DNA of 55,000 bases from Chromera velia (GCA_018398765.1 JAHBMJ010003753.1:6266-61265); one strand, 5' to 3'. Shown: positions 10,431 to 23,300, counted from the first letter of the stretch. Numbers and translations: made by a program. Notes: generated from the letters alone by a model not told the origin.

Positions 10431-12490
10431 TTATTTACCTTTCACACAGAGACCCTCAAGAGACGGCAGCACAGCAGGGAAGACCTGGCGGGCTTCATCA
10501 ACTCCCATCGAGTTCTCTGCAGATTGAATGAAACGGAGAGGGAAGGCAAGAAAGGAGAAGACGAGGGAATGAGGCCTCCCTCTCGGTTGATCATTGGAAC
10601 AAGTGTACAGAGAGAAGAGAGCCTCGAGGGCTGCACACGGAAAAAGAACCCTTAAGCGGAAGAAAAAAATTACCATGTTGAAAGTACAAACAAGAAAAGA
10701 TAATAGAGAGAAAAGCAGCGAGAGTACACTGAGCTCCGCATTGAAGAAACAAGAGAGGGAGACGGCGAGCACGTAAGAAAAAAAGCATGATCGATACACT
10801 CGCTCCGTTCTTTATGCACCTCATGTTCTTTCCTCAATTCTCGCTCCTGCTGCCCTCACTCACTTGCGAAGGTGAACTTCTTGAGGTTTGAAGGCCGACC
10901 CTCCAAAAACTTGAGGAAGCCAGGTAGCGCCTCACCTTTCACAACTGCACCGTCTGCACACCGCAGAAGGAAGAATTGAGAGCAAAACAGATTTGCATGC
11001 ACATGTTGTCGTTTGAAGACACTCGTTTTGAAGCATCGATCCACGACTACAGCATCAACACAATTAAGGTAGGCAGGATTGAGACGACGGCGCTGTATGA
11101 TAATAAGCCGCGGAGGAAAAAAGAGGAAGAAGAAAAAGGGAACAGAGGGAAAGGCCTGACCGACCAAGCACGACCTCTTCAACACTCGGAGGCAAGCTGT
11201 TGAGGAAGAAAACGAGCTTCTTGTGGGAAAGCCCCTTTGATGCTGCAGATTTTTTCCAAATGGCCACAGAGAAAAGGGCAAGAAGAAAGAAGGACAGGAA
11301 CAAAAACATCCTACAGTTTCACGCACAGACAACGGAGGGACGTCAAGTGAACGCGAGTGAGAGAGAGGGGTCGTTGAAGGGATGGCGGCTATTCAGGGGA
11401 ATGAAGCGAAGGGGTGGGGCTCCTGAGGATCCCGAAGCAACCCCTGGGATTGTCGCGACAAAGCACGTCAAGTGTGCGTCTCGACTGTTCGGTCGTCTTT
11501 CACTGACCAGAAATGTCGATGACGCAGGGTTGCTCGAGGAATATTTTCCTTTTGAAGGAGCTCTCCAGACTCTGCAGACCGGAGGCGGGAAAGAAAATCG
11601 TTGCCGTGCAGGCGCTTCAAATAAAGAGAGGGAGTCTGGAGGTGATGGGAGGGCAAGGGGGGGCGAAATGTGTTTTCAATAAGGAGGAATCAAACGAAGC
11701 TGTAGAGACGGAAGGCGACGAAAGAGGCTGCTTGCAAGCTGCAGTGACCGCACGTATCCTTTCTCTTCTTCTGTTGGAGCGGAGGGCTTCATAACATTCG
11801 TGAGAAGCTTCATAAAAAGGGAGGAGAATTTACTCTACCCTGATACGAAATTCGACCTCAAATTCTTGTCCCCTTTGCGACTACAACGTCTGCCGGTCTG
11901 TCTCTGTCGTCTTTCTTCCCCACCCTTGCATAGAGGGAGGCGCTCAACCAGGCGACCCCAAAAGAGGATCTCTCCCTGCCCAATTGCGACACGGTCTGCA
12001 CGAAACAAAGTATCAAACAAGGAAGTCAATGTTCTGCCGCGGTGGAAAAGAGGAGTCAGTCTCTCTAACAAAAGACGGAAAGGTCGCAGAGGGAGATGCA
12101 GTGATGAGGAAGGGAGGGAGGGAGGGAAGTGCAAGCTCTTCGGTCAAACAGATCCGACAGCGCCATTCTAGCATCTGAAAGAAAAGGGGAAGTTGAGCAC
12201 ATGTTGGACCTCAAAAGGGGGGCTGGCTGCTGGACCGACTCAGCCCTGGGCTAAAGGAGGAAAATACGCACATCTTTTGCGAGACTAAGTGATGGTTGCT
12301 CACAAGTGAGCACAACAGAAAAACCGACCTCGGAAGTGAGCCCCGCCCTCTGAAAGAGCAGAGAGAGACCCTTGTCCACCTTTCTGTTGACTCTCATTTC
12401 CTCGTCTCTATTTTTTTGCGCACTCGAGTCTCCACCGGTGTTCTCTTCTGGAGGTGGGCTCTCCGAAAGAACCTTTTTGTTTTCACTCAT
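10431..12490 (-). CDS. Small LRR-like protein, five exons (hand-assembled)
   Basis: Proposed exons 12272-12490, 11508-11571, 11165-11242, 10864-10953 and 10431-10516 (stop TAA 10431-10433). Every junction joins in phase: donors GTGCGT, GTCAGT, GTCGGT and GTGAGT, acceptors CTGCAG or GTGCAG. The product is about 178 residues. It starts with a charged segment (MSENKKVLSESPPPEE) and continues as leucine-rich-repeat-like units: SLPPSVEEVVLDGAVVKGEA, LPGFLKFLEGRPSNLKKFTF and VFPAVLPSLEGLCVKGK. The LRR pattern appears only after splicing, across four exons, which supports the model. The second exon is weaker, and an extra exon near 11960-12003 (acceptor GTGCAG) is possible. Likely a protein-interaction module; no function can be named. 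Confidence 0.55.
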
Positions 12491-12837
12491 TTCAGGAAAG
12501 CAAAGATTGGTCTTCTGCAAAAGCGCACAAGAGAACGAAGGGACACACGCTTGTGGATCCGTGAGAATTAAGGGACACACGTGAGAAGAATATTCTTTCT
12601 TCAATTTGACAGCCACGCCTGTCGATCTGAGGAGCAGAAAGCAGATCGAGGCCTTTCTCAATCTAGGCGGATAGGTGTGCACGGACCTTGCATGACGTGG
12701 ATTGGCCAGAGCCTAAGAGGTGGCTCATCGATGGCTCATCCACCGGCTTTAGATCCATTCAGCTCAAAATGTTCAAAGCTGGAAAAAGCGGATTATTAGG
12801 ATACGATCGACCTTCGTCTCCGTCTCCTCCGCGTGAT

Positions 12838-12935
12838 CCTCCGTGCGAACGGCGACGCGGGCACCCCGCGGTCGCCGGCGGGGATATATATGCATGCATG
12901 CATGACGCGCGGAGGCGGCCGGCATGCATGCACCT
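12838..12935. promoter_or_regulatory. GC-rich, TATA-containing island between divergent genes
   Basis: A CG-dense core (ACCCCGCGGTCGCCGGCGGG, 12864-12883) is followed by ATATATATGCATGCATGCATG and a second CG-dense arm (GACGCGCGGAGGCGGCCGG). It lies between the proposed minus-strand start at 12490 and the plus-strand start at 13317. A shared promoter is inference; it could also be a repeat element, since similar islands occur elsewhere in the window. Confidence 0.35.
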
Positions 12936-13316
12936 GGAGAATCCTGGATCCTGGAGACGCCAATTTTCAATAATTTTCATCTGTCAGACTGAGGATGGCT
13001 GAGGAACCAATACATATCGAGTCCTATCGAGTCCAAGAAACTTCGACACAAACTTCACGAAACGCCAACAGCCGATTGAATGCCGTCCAACCAACAGATC
13101 GCCGTGAGCAGGGACACGGAAAGACAGAACAAGTCTGCGTCAGGCTCGGATTGGATCTGAGATTCAGACTGAGAAAAGCTGCTGGGAGGGCTCGGTTGTT
13201 TGCCTTCAAAAACAAACGGGGGCTGGTTGGAGTTTGGTGACCCACACTTCAGAGTGAAAAGAAAGGGACCAGACATTTATTTGATCAATCGTGCACAAAA
13301 CCATTCGTCGGCAGCG

Positions 13317-15994
13317 ATGAGCGCACCCGTCGCGAGTCTCGAGGTATCTCCCACATTTGACACTGTTCACACCCCCCAGTCTCTTCTGGTTCTTCCAATT
13401 GGAGAACCCATCGCGCAAGATCCCTACGGAGTCATTCACCCAGACCCCCAAACAGTCAATCAGCACATTCGAGCCCTCAGGCTGTTGCCTAATCAGACGG
13501 TAAACGTGTTCGGCGAGGGCTCAGGAGACATTCAAGGAGGACATCAGCAGACGGAGACGTTCAGAGACTTTGTTTTGGAAGAGCCCTCCAGAGCTGCAGC
13601 CGTCAGGTGCCTGGCGCAAATTCTTGAACAGGTTCAGAACAACCCCAAGGGCTTTGATTTCTTCGCAGAGACAGGTCAGCAACAAGAAACAAAGCGCAGA
13701 GAGAAGGTATCGCCTTCCAGCCGTCTCAGATCTCCGATACTGGTGCTCATTTTGCTTAATTCTCTCTTTATGCCTGCTGCGAGTGTAGGCGATCTGGAGG
13801 ACATCGCGAATGCTGCCTCCGTGTATGGCGACCCGAGCAGGATTCACCCTTTCTCGTTTAGGGCCCTTTTCTTCGAGAGGCTCCCGGGCAAACCGTGTGT
13901 GGTTCTTATAAACGACAAGAGGACAATGGAGCTCGACAGAGACGCGCTCACAGATCCTCGCCATCCGCTTCTGGCAGGATATGTGTGGCTGAAGTACGTC
14001 ACGGAGACTGTGGATCCTTTGTGGAGGTTGTTCGTCCCCAGCCACATCCAGTTCCGTCCCGAGGGGGACGAGACGGAGGACGACCGGGTGATCCACATTG
14101 TGGGGGTCTCGTGGGTGAAGGCCGTGGACGCCTCTGGAGGACTCTCGCGTGCCCAGGCTCTCCGCATGCCAGAGAAGAGAATTATCGCAAGGTCAGTCAA
14201 TGTTTTTACTTTCATACAGAATTGAAAAAGAAAGTAAATGCATCTGTATGAAAGTAAATGCATGCCAGAAAAGAGAATTAACGTCAAGGTCAGTCAATGT
14301 TGTCCCTCCTCTTCTTTTGGATGGATGGGATAGGCAGAATTAAGAGGGTGCTTGAGTGCATGAGTGGATCGGACTGGCTAATTGGTCACAGAGTCGAGAG
14401 CGAGAGTCAAGAGTGCATGCCTGTGTAGACACACTTCCTTCCAGCGCTGAACAAGAGAGTCAATGAGAATGGTGCAATACTGCAGGCGCACAAATATGCA
14501 GATCCGCGAACGAACAAAGGGAGAAGAAGGATGACCCTTCACATGTGTTGAGAACCGTTCAGCTGTCCATTCCCTTTCGCATAAATGCACATTGCAAACT
14601 GACTGTTCGATCAATGAAGGAAGATTCATTCGTGCCTCCTCCTGCAGTGACATCCACAGAAGCCTTCCAGGACGAGAGGTTGGAAGACCCAGCGATTCCG
14701 TGGAGCCCTCCAGTGCCTTTTGAAGGGTGCGGGGTCCACTCTTTTCGGTTTCAGAGACGAAGACGGGAACGTGCCAATGTCCTCGATCCGCAGGGAGTAC
14801 GTCGAAGAGATGTTGCGAGTCTCTAACGATCCTGGTATGAGGTCTGACGATCCCCACTCTTCTCTGTCGAGATCCTTGGGGGTCCTGGGGAAGGTGCTCG
14901 ATTTTGTGTATGAGACGTGTCGCAGAAACCCCGGCAAGTGAGTGACCGCATCAGTCAGTCTGTCTGTCAGTCAGGCAAAGAGGCAGGCAGTCTGTCATAG
15001 TCACTCAAAGTCAATCATGCACAGTTGCTCAGAATAGCCCTCAAAACTCTGTGGCCTGGGTAATTCATGCATACTCATTCATTCTTCGCCATTACAGATC
15101 CATGCACTTTTTGTGGACTGAGAGATTTCCTTTGTCAGTCTGCTACATGGATGAAAGTGGACTCTCGTGTCCCATGCGACATGCTTCTCTCGTGAGATTT
15201 TTATTTGAGAGTAATCCTTTGTACGGGTGTCTCTGCGTACTGACGCTGTGAAAGGAAACCGTGCGACGAGACGCAGAGAGGGTTCCTCAAAGAAAGCGCG
15301 CTGCTCAGTTGCGCACAGAGATTAGTCGCTTTCTTGGCTGATGACTGTGATTCGCTCTCTGTCGGGCCTCAAAAAGAGAAGAAGGCGTGGTCCTAGCTAG
15401 CCACTCGTCCTACTCATGCAGACTTTCTTTCTCTCTTTGTTGTTTGCTCTCTCTTCCTGCAGACCGCTGTGCTTTCGCCGTGAAGTCCTTCAGACCTCAG
15501 GCAGACAGAGTCCCTCTGTGATCCGACTGAACGCCCACACAGCCCCGTCAGATGAAGTCAGCAGGCTGATGATCGAGAAGTTTTCTTGCCAAGTCGTCAT
15601 GCCGTATGAGGCACCCCCACCAATGCCCAACGGTGGGAACTGGGGGGGAGGCGCATGGCAGGGGCATCCGATGCCGCAGCCCATGAGGGGGCCTGGAGAC
15701 GGGGGGAGAGGAAGAGGGAGGGCTACAAGGGGAGCGAACGGAGACGGGAGGGCCCTCCTCGGGGGGACTGATGGTGTCCCTCCTGTCCGTTCTCACGCCC
15801 CCGAGCCACGAAGGAACTTCAGCCCGACTGGAGAACACCCACTTCACTCACTACGGAGGGTTCGTGTTGGAGGGAACGATGGGTGGACGGTCGTCGATGC
15901 GCACACAGACGAGATCCACAACCGCACCTTCCCCAGGCAGTGTCGCAATGAGTTCATCCGACTCCTTCTCTGCCTCTTCCATCCGCAGCAGTAG
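13317..15994 (+). CDS. Unrecognised protein, four exons, RG-rich tail
   Basis: Exons 13317-13674, 13789-14191, 14671-14937 and 15463-15994 (1,560 nt, 519 residues). Junctions are GTCAGC/TAG, GTCAGT/CAG and GTGAGT/CTGCAG, and all join in phase. The first intron is 114 nt with no stop, so unspliced reading stays open across it. Start ATG 13317 (MSAPVASLEVSP). Residues about 1-340 look globular with mixed alpha/beta character, for example GKPCVVLINDKRTMELD and PLLAGYVWLKYVTETVDPLW. The last exon turns proline-, glycine- and Arg-Gly-rich (APPPMPNGGNWGGGAW, then GGRGRGRATRG), a composition seen in RNA-binding proteins. The family is not recognised. The reading frame at the very 3' end is uncertain because another frame is also open from 15771 to 16094. 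Confidence 0.7.
14163..14304 (+). repeat. Duplicated exon end and splice donor
   Basis: The exon-2/intron-2 junction GCATGCCAGAGAAGAGAATT...AAGGTCAGTCAATGTT at 14164-14206 is repeated at about 14261-14304 inside the intron, with few changes. A short AAAGTAAATGCAT repeat lies between. The intron thus holds a decoy GTCAGT donor in near-native exon context. Confidence 0.8.
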
Positions 15995-16221
15995 AGCCGC
16001 TGTCGGCAGGGCATACACGGAGGGGTCCGGAGGCGACTTCGAGATCCAGAGTGTATGTACTGCCCTCACAAATGTGCGCATACGGCCGGACTGAGAGTCT
16101 CGTCTCCCTTCTTTCCGTCTGTGGAGGAGAAAAAACGTAGAAAGTTGAAAGGCAGAGTGAAAAGAAAATAGGGCAAGGGAGGAGGAGCGGAAGAGGGGGG
16201 GATGGAGGAGGAGAGAGAGGG

Positions 16222-16222
16222 A

Positions 16223-16260
<38 letters not shown>

Positions 16261-16287
16261 AAGAAAGAAGGAAGGAAGGAAGGAAAG

Positions 16288-16323
<36 letters not shown>

Positions 16324-16440
16324 GGAGAGAGGGAAAGAGAGAAGGGGGGTTGGGGGAGAAGACACAACAGGTAAACAAGCAAAAGAAAAGAAGAGAAAGA
16401 AAGAACATACACGAAATAAAGAGAAGAGAGGGGAATAGAG
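16222..16440. repeat. Purine microsatellite cluster (GA)n, (GAAA)n, (GGAA)n
   Basis: An almost pure purine tract on the plus strand: GAGAGA, then GAAAGAAAGAAGGAAGGAAG, then back to GAGAGA. It begins about 230 bp after the stop of the upstream gene. Long open frames over it on both strands are compositional. Confidence 0.9.
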
Positions 16441-16659
16441 AGGACATCTTTGCTTGTCTGACTTTCTGTTGGCTATCCAGGCAGAGAGAAAGAAATAAAG
16501 AAGTCGTACAGTGTGTCAGACTGGGTGGTTTGTTTTGGTCGAAAGTCAGCGTACCGCTGCTGTGGCTGAGGAGAGAGGAGACAGTCTTTGGACGACCTCG
16601 AAATGGTCAAGAAGAGGTGGGGAAATTCGAGTGGCGATGAAAATTTGCGATCTGTTAGT

Positions 16660-17612
16660 AAATGCAGGTTTTCAGGAGAGATTGAATCAGCTTGCAAGGT
16701 TTTTCAAATTAAACGGCTGTATTGGTAGAGCCGAAACTTTCATGCGTCAGGGACATGGGTGCTCTGTGTACAACAGCATGTGGCTGCAAATGAAAACAAA
16801 AGCGAAAGATCTGAAATGGCGGTGTCAAAAACTTCTTTCCCACCCTGCGTGGACGTTGTACTGTCGATTGCTTGCTTGCTCGTCCCTTGACCGACAAGCC
16901 TCCGCGATTAGATTCGATCGGTTGTTGCTCGATCGACTTCAGTGACATCCTCATGCTTCTGAATGCTCGTCGTGTCTCGAGATTTTGAGATGTCTTCTGA
17001 CTACTGTGCTCTTTGCCTCTGTGCGGGCGCGTGCGTGCCTCGGCTATCAAAAAGTAAAAAGAAGTTTTTTGTTGTGTCTTTTTTATGCCTTCCCCCCATC
17101 TTTCCACTGACTGGTCTCTCTTGCGTAGATGAGTTCAAGAGAGCTTCGGAGAGAGAGAAAGGAGGCGACAAGGCAACCAGAATCACACCCTGATTGATGA
17201 TGAGGGATTCAAAGCCGTTTGTTCCTCTACGTTTTCCATCTACATGTACCGCTATGGGGGGGGTTTGGATTTATTCAGATCGACTCAGGCAACGACAGTA
17301 TAGGTAGGACATGCGGTTTACCTGCTGAAAGAATGCGGGGCTCTCTTGTACGAAAGAAAGAGGGAATCAAAAGGAGAGACAGAGACAATGGGCAAGAAGT
17401 CGGAGGGTGTTTCATCGGGTGGTGGAATTTGCCGTGTCTGAATCAATTTGCAGGCAGACTTTGAGTACAGACTGAATCATGAAGTCCGCAAGGTCTTTGA
17501 TCAACATTGGATTGGTAGAGCCGAAACGTAAGTGCGTCAGTGGTATGGCCTGTGTACAATAGAATGTGCACGCAAATAGCAGACAAAAATGAAGGGTCCA
17601 AAAAGAAATAAA
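16660..17612. repeat. Degenerate direct duplication, units near 16660-16800 and 17470-17610
   Basis: Both units share ATTGGTAGAGCCGAAAC, GTGCGTCAG / ATGCGTCAG, CTGTGTACAA and a GCAAAT-rich end, in the same order with small indels. About 670 bp of unrelated GC-moderate sequence separates them. No coding content is convincing. Confidence 0.6.
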
Positions 17613-17832
17613 TCTGCTGGCGATGTCCATTTCATCCTTCCTCCCTTTCTCCCTTTCTCCCTTCCTTTCTACGTTGCATCAATTCCTGGATTCTGCACTT
17701 GTTGCCCGTGCCTTGACTTGATCGATGAGCCACAATTATGCCGGTGAGCGCGATCGGGCATTCTGCTTGTTGAGTCCTCGTCCTGTGACGAAATCTTGAT
17801 ATTTCCCCTGATCAATACCTTTGCTTTCACTG

Positions 17833-17834
<2 letters not shown>

Positions 17835-17885
<51 letters not shown>
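17835..17885. repeat. Compound (CT)n(GT)n microsatellite
   Basis: CTCTCT passes directly into GTGTGT. Downstream to about 17970 come TTTCTTTC and TTCC runs. No gene on either strand. Confidence 0.95.
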
Positions 17886-17889
<4 letters not shown>

Positions 17890-18239
17890 TCTTTCTTTTC
17901 GTCTTCTTTCTTTCGTTCGTTCTTTCTTTCCTTCCTTTCTTCCTTCCTTGTTTCCTTGCTTCCTTGCCTCCGCGTGCACGCGTGTGCGTCTGCGCTACGA
18001 GAAAGTGAGGGAAAGCATCATTGTTTGTCCGCTCTCTGTCGTCACGTTTCCCCAACTCCTTCTCTCATCAGACAACGACTCCCCTTTGGCATGGACAAGG
18101 GGAATAAAGAAGGGAAAAGACGCGGGGCGGCGGGGGGAAAGCAATAAGACAACTGGAAGCTATACGGATTCAAAATTAGTCGAAGGTTCAAAAATTGTTT
18201 TGTTTCCGCACGTGTTTTTTCCTCAATGAATCCTCGTAG

Positions 18240-19250
18240 GAATGCTCATCAACTTCGAAGTTTGGAATGACAATACAAAAATATGATATGTTATTTTATG
18301 ATAAAAAAAGATTTATTGTTCGTATTAGTGCCGTTTAGAATGTCATATTACTTTGTATAATAAAATTGATGAACATACGTACATTAATTTAGATTCGAAT
18401 TCATTTTCTTATAAGAAGTTATAAAAAAACTAATCGTTTTGTAGCTATATTATCCATTTAGAGGGAGCGGGAATGAAACAGTGGCAAGGTGGCTGTTAAG
18501 CCGCAGTTATGGGATTAGGATTAGGATTTATGTCCGGAGGATTGGCCTCCCGCCCCAATGCCGAATGTCCGATGTGCAGCTTCCAAGGAAACCGCCTAGA
18601 CACATCAGACCTCTTTGGCCGGCCCATATAGGTCTAGCCTGTGCCGCAAACGGTTTACAAATTACAATTGAAGAAAAAGCACACGCGGCATGATTTTTTC
18701 TTTATCTGAATGACTTTCTGGTTCCAATCTGAGGTTATCTGGCAGAGGGGCAAAAGGCTTCCAAAAGTGAAATGACTTTTAGTGCTGAAACACAAGAGAG
18801 AAAGGGAGAGAAAGAAATTTTAAAGAATAGAGAGAAGAGATTAAGACCAGGTAAGAAAGAGAACACGTTTATTTCACACTTTTCAGAGTAATCAAAAACG
18901 TTTCTTTTTCCGAGACGCGCAATTAAGGGGAACGGTAGAACTGATAATAAAACTATTCATAAAAATTATAAAACTAGTAAGAAAACTTAATAAAGTAGAA
19001 TAAACTAGAGAACAAATTAACTTAAAGTTTAGAATGATTAAAGAATCAATTTTGAAAGATTTATTATTAGTGGTGTACGCCCACCTGATCGTATTTAAAA
19101 GTGTTTTAAGAATATATTATAAATATATATTATTAATGTATAATAATAATAATGAATATATTAAAAAAACGTATTTATAACTCCACTAAACTCGGCGAAA
19201 AAAAAAATCTGTTGCTGTGAGCTTAAGGTAAAGTGATGTACCATTTTATC
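18240..19250. other. AT-rich island with a 230-bp GC-richer core
   Basis: 18240-18470 and 18780-19230 are strongly AT-rich (runs such as ATATATTATTAATGTATAAT). The core at 18470-18700 has normal GC and a 40-codon open frame from 18511 (MGLGLGFMSGGLASRPN...) preceded by an in-frame stop. The contrast with the GC-rich flanks suggests inserted DNA, either organelle-derived or a TE remnant. No organelle gene was recognised. Confidence 0.45.
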
Positions 19251-19305
19251 ATTCACTCATAAACCATTCACAAACGTTTTTCTGTTTGTCGTAATTTTTC
19301 TGGGA

Positions 19306-20368
19306 TCAAATGATGTGATCTCCATCATCTTCATCGTCGAGCAGCATCTGACCGGGGAGAGCTTGGGACTGTCCCAAGGACTTGTTTCCCCCTGCGATGG
19401 CGGATTCGCATAGAGAGGCGGCCTGTCCCGTCAATCGGGGAGGACGCCCCCTCACCTGGGGCAGCCTGCCCTGTGTGGAAACCGTCGGCTGGTCACGAGC
19501 GGGTGCCTCCCGCTTGAACGGAGACGGCTTCGGTCCCGCTGGTGGGGGCGCTTTTACGCTGTTGATAGGCGGAAGGTCGAAAGCGCCCGATGCTCTCGGA
19601 GATGAAATGGACACAGTCACCTGATCTGCCTCCACCGGAACAGGAGCAGACCGCTCAACACCCGCCAGGTCCTCTGACTCTGCATCATCCATCTCTCGTA
19701 CCCGGTCTTCCTCTGCCGCCTTCTGTCGGAGAGTCCGAAGAAACGGAGACACGGACGTGGTCTCAGTGACATCTGCGCGGCTCGCACTGGACATTTGACT
19801 CGCCCTTCTCTGCACCTCTTCTTTGGCGTCTTCCGACCGCACGCTCTGCACAGTGCTTCGAATACTCCCTCTGGGACCTGACACGTGGACAGGAATCGAG
19901 GGAGGCGCCCAGGAACCCGTGAGGGTCTTTGACTGATTTGTCCCTCCGTCCAAATTGCGTGATATCTGGACAAGATCTTTCCCCCCCATGGCGTCTCGGA
20001 CTTGTTGGTCCTCCTCCGATTCGATTGGAAGACCCGCCTCTTCCTCAATCGGGTCCTTCTCTGTGGGGGGAACTTCAGAAGGCAACGTGACTGTGCGAGC
20101 AGGGTTCGTTCCCACTGCATTCGATCTTTTGCTTCTCTGGGCTGCCAATTGTTGTCTTCTCTGCATTTCTCGTTTCCTCAATCGCTCAATTTCAAGCGCC
20201 TCCACCTCCATCTTCTCCTCCGCCCTCGCCATTTTCGTCTGTACGAAGCCCTTCATGGCGGCCCTTGTGCCTGTCCTCTCCCTGTAGGCCAACCCATGCA
20301 TCTGCTGGATCGTCATCAGAACCAGCCGCACCCCCTCCAGAAGGCTCACGAGAACCGTGAACGCAAGC
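19306..20368 (-). other. Cytoplasmic coiled coil and disordered C-terminus
   Basis: After TM5 comes a Glu/Lys/Arg helix ([20 protein letters not shown] and [17 protein letters not shown]) with heptad-like spacing, probably a cytoplasmic coiled coil. About 250 Ser/Pro-rich residues follow, ending in acidic [12 protein letters not shown] before TGA at 19306-19308. Confidence 0.65.
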
Positions 20369-23300
20369 CTGCAATGCAGGTGCAGCCGGAAGGCACAATG
20401 AATGCACTTCGATTCGATCAAAGTAGAGACGCATGGCAGAAGGTCAGAATGAATGGGAGACATGTCGATAGATGAGTGTCAATGAGTATGAAAATGAGGA
20501 AGTTTTTACACTTGCTTGATACGCTCTTTCCCCTTCAATGTCAACAGAATCACCAGAAAATAGAAATACACATTTTGAGTTGATGCCACACCCTTCAAGA
20601 TCTGCTTGATCAACCGCGAAAGGTCCCTGCATGCACTGACCAGGAGCAAGCGAGGTACTGCCAGTCCCTCGGTGACGCGAAAAAGAACGCGAGAGCGAAC
20701 ACGAAGACCGTGCAAGTCAACGTAAAAAGAAGAGACGCCAGATACGCCAAGGCCAAGGCCAGCTGCAACGGACACGCAAAAAACATGCAAAATAATGACG
20801 ATCCCGAAATCCCTGCAGATACCAAGTCGGACCGCAAAGACGGACGGACAAGGGATGGACACACAGACTCACTAACAGTCAGTCAGCCACTCAACTGGTC
20901 CGGGAGGATGCAATGAGAAAGGCAGAAAGACCTAGGGACAGACAGGCAAGTAGGTATGGCGACAGACGGACCTTCAAAATCGGCATCGATGCTGCTGTTT
21001 TCACATCCACCCGTTCGTCGAACGCGTCCCTTTCAGCACCCCCGACGTGGTCCAGGTACATCACCTTAATTCGTCGCATCAACTCTTGTTTGTTTGACAG
21101 GGGCGCTCCAGATGCCATCAACAAGTTAGGCACCGGAGGTTTCGATTGCAGCGCCACCATGTCTGTCTGTGCAGGCGTTCCGTCTTGATTGACTGACTCC
21201 CCATCTCCGCTGTTTGGCACAGCCCCGACAGGCTCATTCGGCCTCAAATGGGCGAATGCAGCTCCGAAATTTGCAGCAGCAGACAAGGGGGAGGCCCCAG
21301 GAATCGGAGGGAGCTCTCCCGTGCCCCTCGCACGACCGGATCCCATCTGACCCGGAGGGGCTCCGGAGGGGAGTGGAAGGTCTGTGGGTCTGAGTTGGGT
21401 TGCTGACAGCTGCTCTAGATGTGTTGCGCGAGCAATGCCGACGTCAGCTGTCAGGTTGACTCGACCAGTCACTTGGTTAATCGCTGATGACCCAGCAAAC
21501 GCTGTGGTATTTCCCCCGCTCAGCTGTCTGAAAACGCCCTCGGGCCCCCCGGGGGGTGGGCCCGGCGGTAGTGGAGGTCCGGCTGCAAAAGTTGGCGGCG
21601 GGTGAGCAGAAGAGGAGGGGGAAAGTGGGCGAGAGGGGGTGCCGTCTACAGAAAGAGGCGGTGCCATGCCGAGACGGGGAGGCGGGGTTCGGAAGGGAAG
21701 GCGGATATTGGGAGGTAAAGACATTTCGAGAGGGGGGGTCTCCCCCCTTCTGAGACTTGTTGCAACAGAGTGCGACGGAGACGGAGAAACCGGAGGGAGG
21801 CCCCCAGCCATACGCCCAGATTCGGTTTCTGCATCCCCCCCTCCGTTCATTTCACTGGCTTCTCCATCTTCCACAGCCCCAGGGAGCATCATCGCGTGTT
21901 CTCCCACAGACTCAAACACAGGCCCTGGGCGACGAGGAGAGGGTGTGAAATTTCCTGGAAGGGGTGAGGCTGCTGGAGACTTTGGAGGAGCTCCGGCTGC
22001 CTTGGGTGTTTTGTTGGTGGGCAAATCGATAAACTCATCTGACTCAGAGGAACCCTGCAGGCAAGCACGTGGAAAGAGGAGAACTACTATGAATATACGC
22101 ATCACTCAAGTAATCAAGGACGGACAGCTGTGAAACCGGAAGCATCTCAGCTATGAAAATTATTGTTGCATGTATGTGCATCTACACAACTGAGCAGTGC
22201 AGACAGAAAAGGAAGCTCAAAAGACAAGAGAAGACATCTGCCTCCCCCCATACGACAAAGAAAGAAAGAATTCGACGGACCTCTGAGTGATCGAGAGGGG
22301 CCATCAGCGGTCCCCGTCCTTTCCGTGCTGCCTGGGCAATGCCTTCATTTTGGGCGGTGTCTCCGAAGTCCTTCACTTGTGTTTTCTCATGCTCCTTTCC
22401 TGTCCACTCGCCTGTTGCCGTCTGGTTCATTCGCGTGACCTCGTTCATCCGAATATCGTCTTCTGATGGCATTCCCCCGAGACCTCTGTCAGGACGGTAC
22501 ACGAACATCAGCGCAGAGGCTCGGGAGAAGGGAAAGACTGTCAGGGCCACGATGAAGGCGAGGGAGACGAAACGGTCCCATGGGACGGACTCGTTCTCGT
22601 ACCCAAAATTGTAAGGCCTCAAAAAGAGAGCTGCAAAGCCAAAACACCCCTGCAGGAAGAAAGGAAGGACGGAAAAGAGGAAGAAAGAATCGATGCAGTT
22701 ACAAACACGACGAGACCATTCAACAGAAGACTACAAAGGGGGCTAAAGCAAGGACCTACTGCCTCTTGGATGGATGTATGCGGGGGACACGATTCTTTCT
22801 TTCTCTTTTTGTTGCATGCATGGGGGGAAGGAATTTTCCTTCATCCTCGATCGTCCCCTTGAAAAGACGAGACGTCGGAGTGTCAGTTAATGAAAGAAAC
22901 AACATCATCATCACTCACAAGGAAGTCCTCGAAAATTGGACAACAAAGGAAGCTGAAAAGCAGCATGATCTTCGTCTGATAATCACGGGGTCCATAATAT
23001 CCGCAAGTGCACAAAAGAACAAGAGCACAGGAAAGGACTGACCGTCCACGACGCCATCAAGCAGGTCACCTTCTGGATTCGCGTGAACTGCAGGCAGAGG
23101 AGACAGGAAGGAAGGAAGGAAGGACGGAAGGAAGGAAGAAAGGAAGCCAAATCTTAGAGGGGTCTGTTTCGTGCGCATATAAATAATTCCAAAGCTTCGG
23201 GAGCGAAATGCACAAAAGCGCCGTAGAAGGCAAACAGAAGGTGATCCTGAGATAGAGGGCTCTCTGTATTGAAACGGGGATAGATAAATGGATGATTCCA

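Noticed and set aside
15851-16447. A Phe/Leu/Ser-rich minus frame with apparent TM segments
   Set aside because: It is a translation of the GA/CT microsatellite cluster.
22921-22955. A short extra exon (CTGCAG-like acceptor, GTGAGT donor) between two TM exons
   Set aside because: Including it breaks the phase, whereas direct joining of the flanking exons makes a continuous TM helix.
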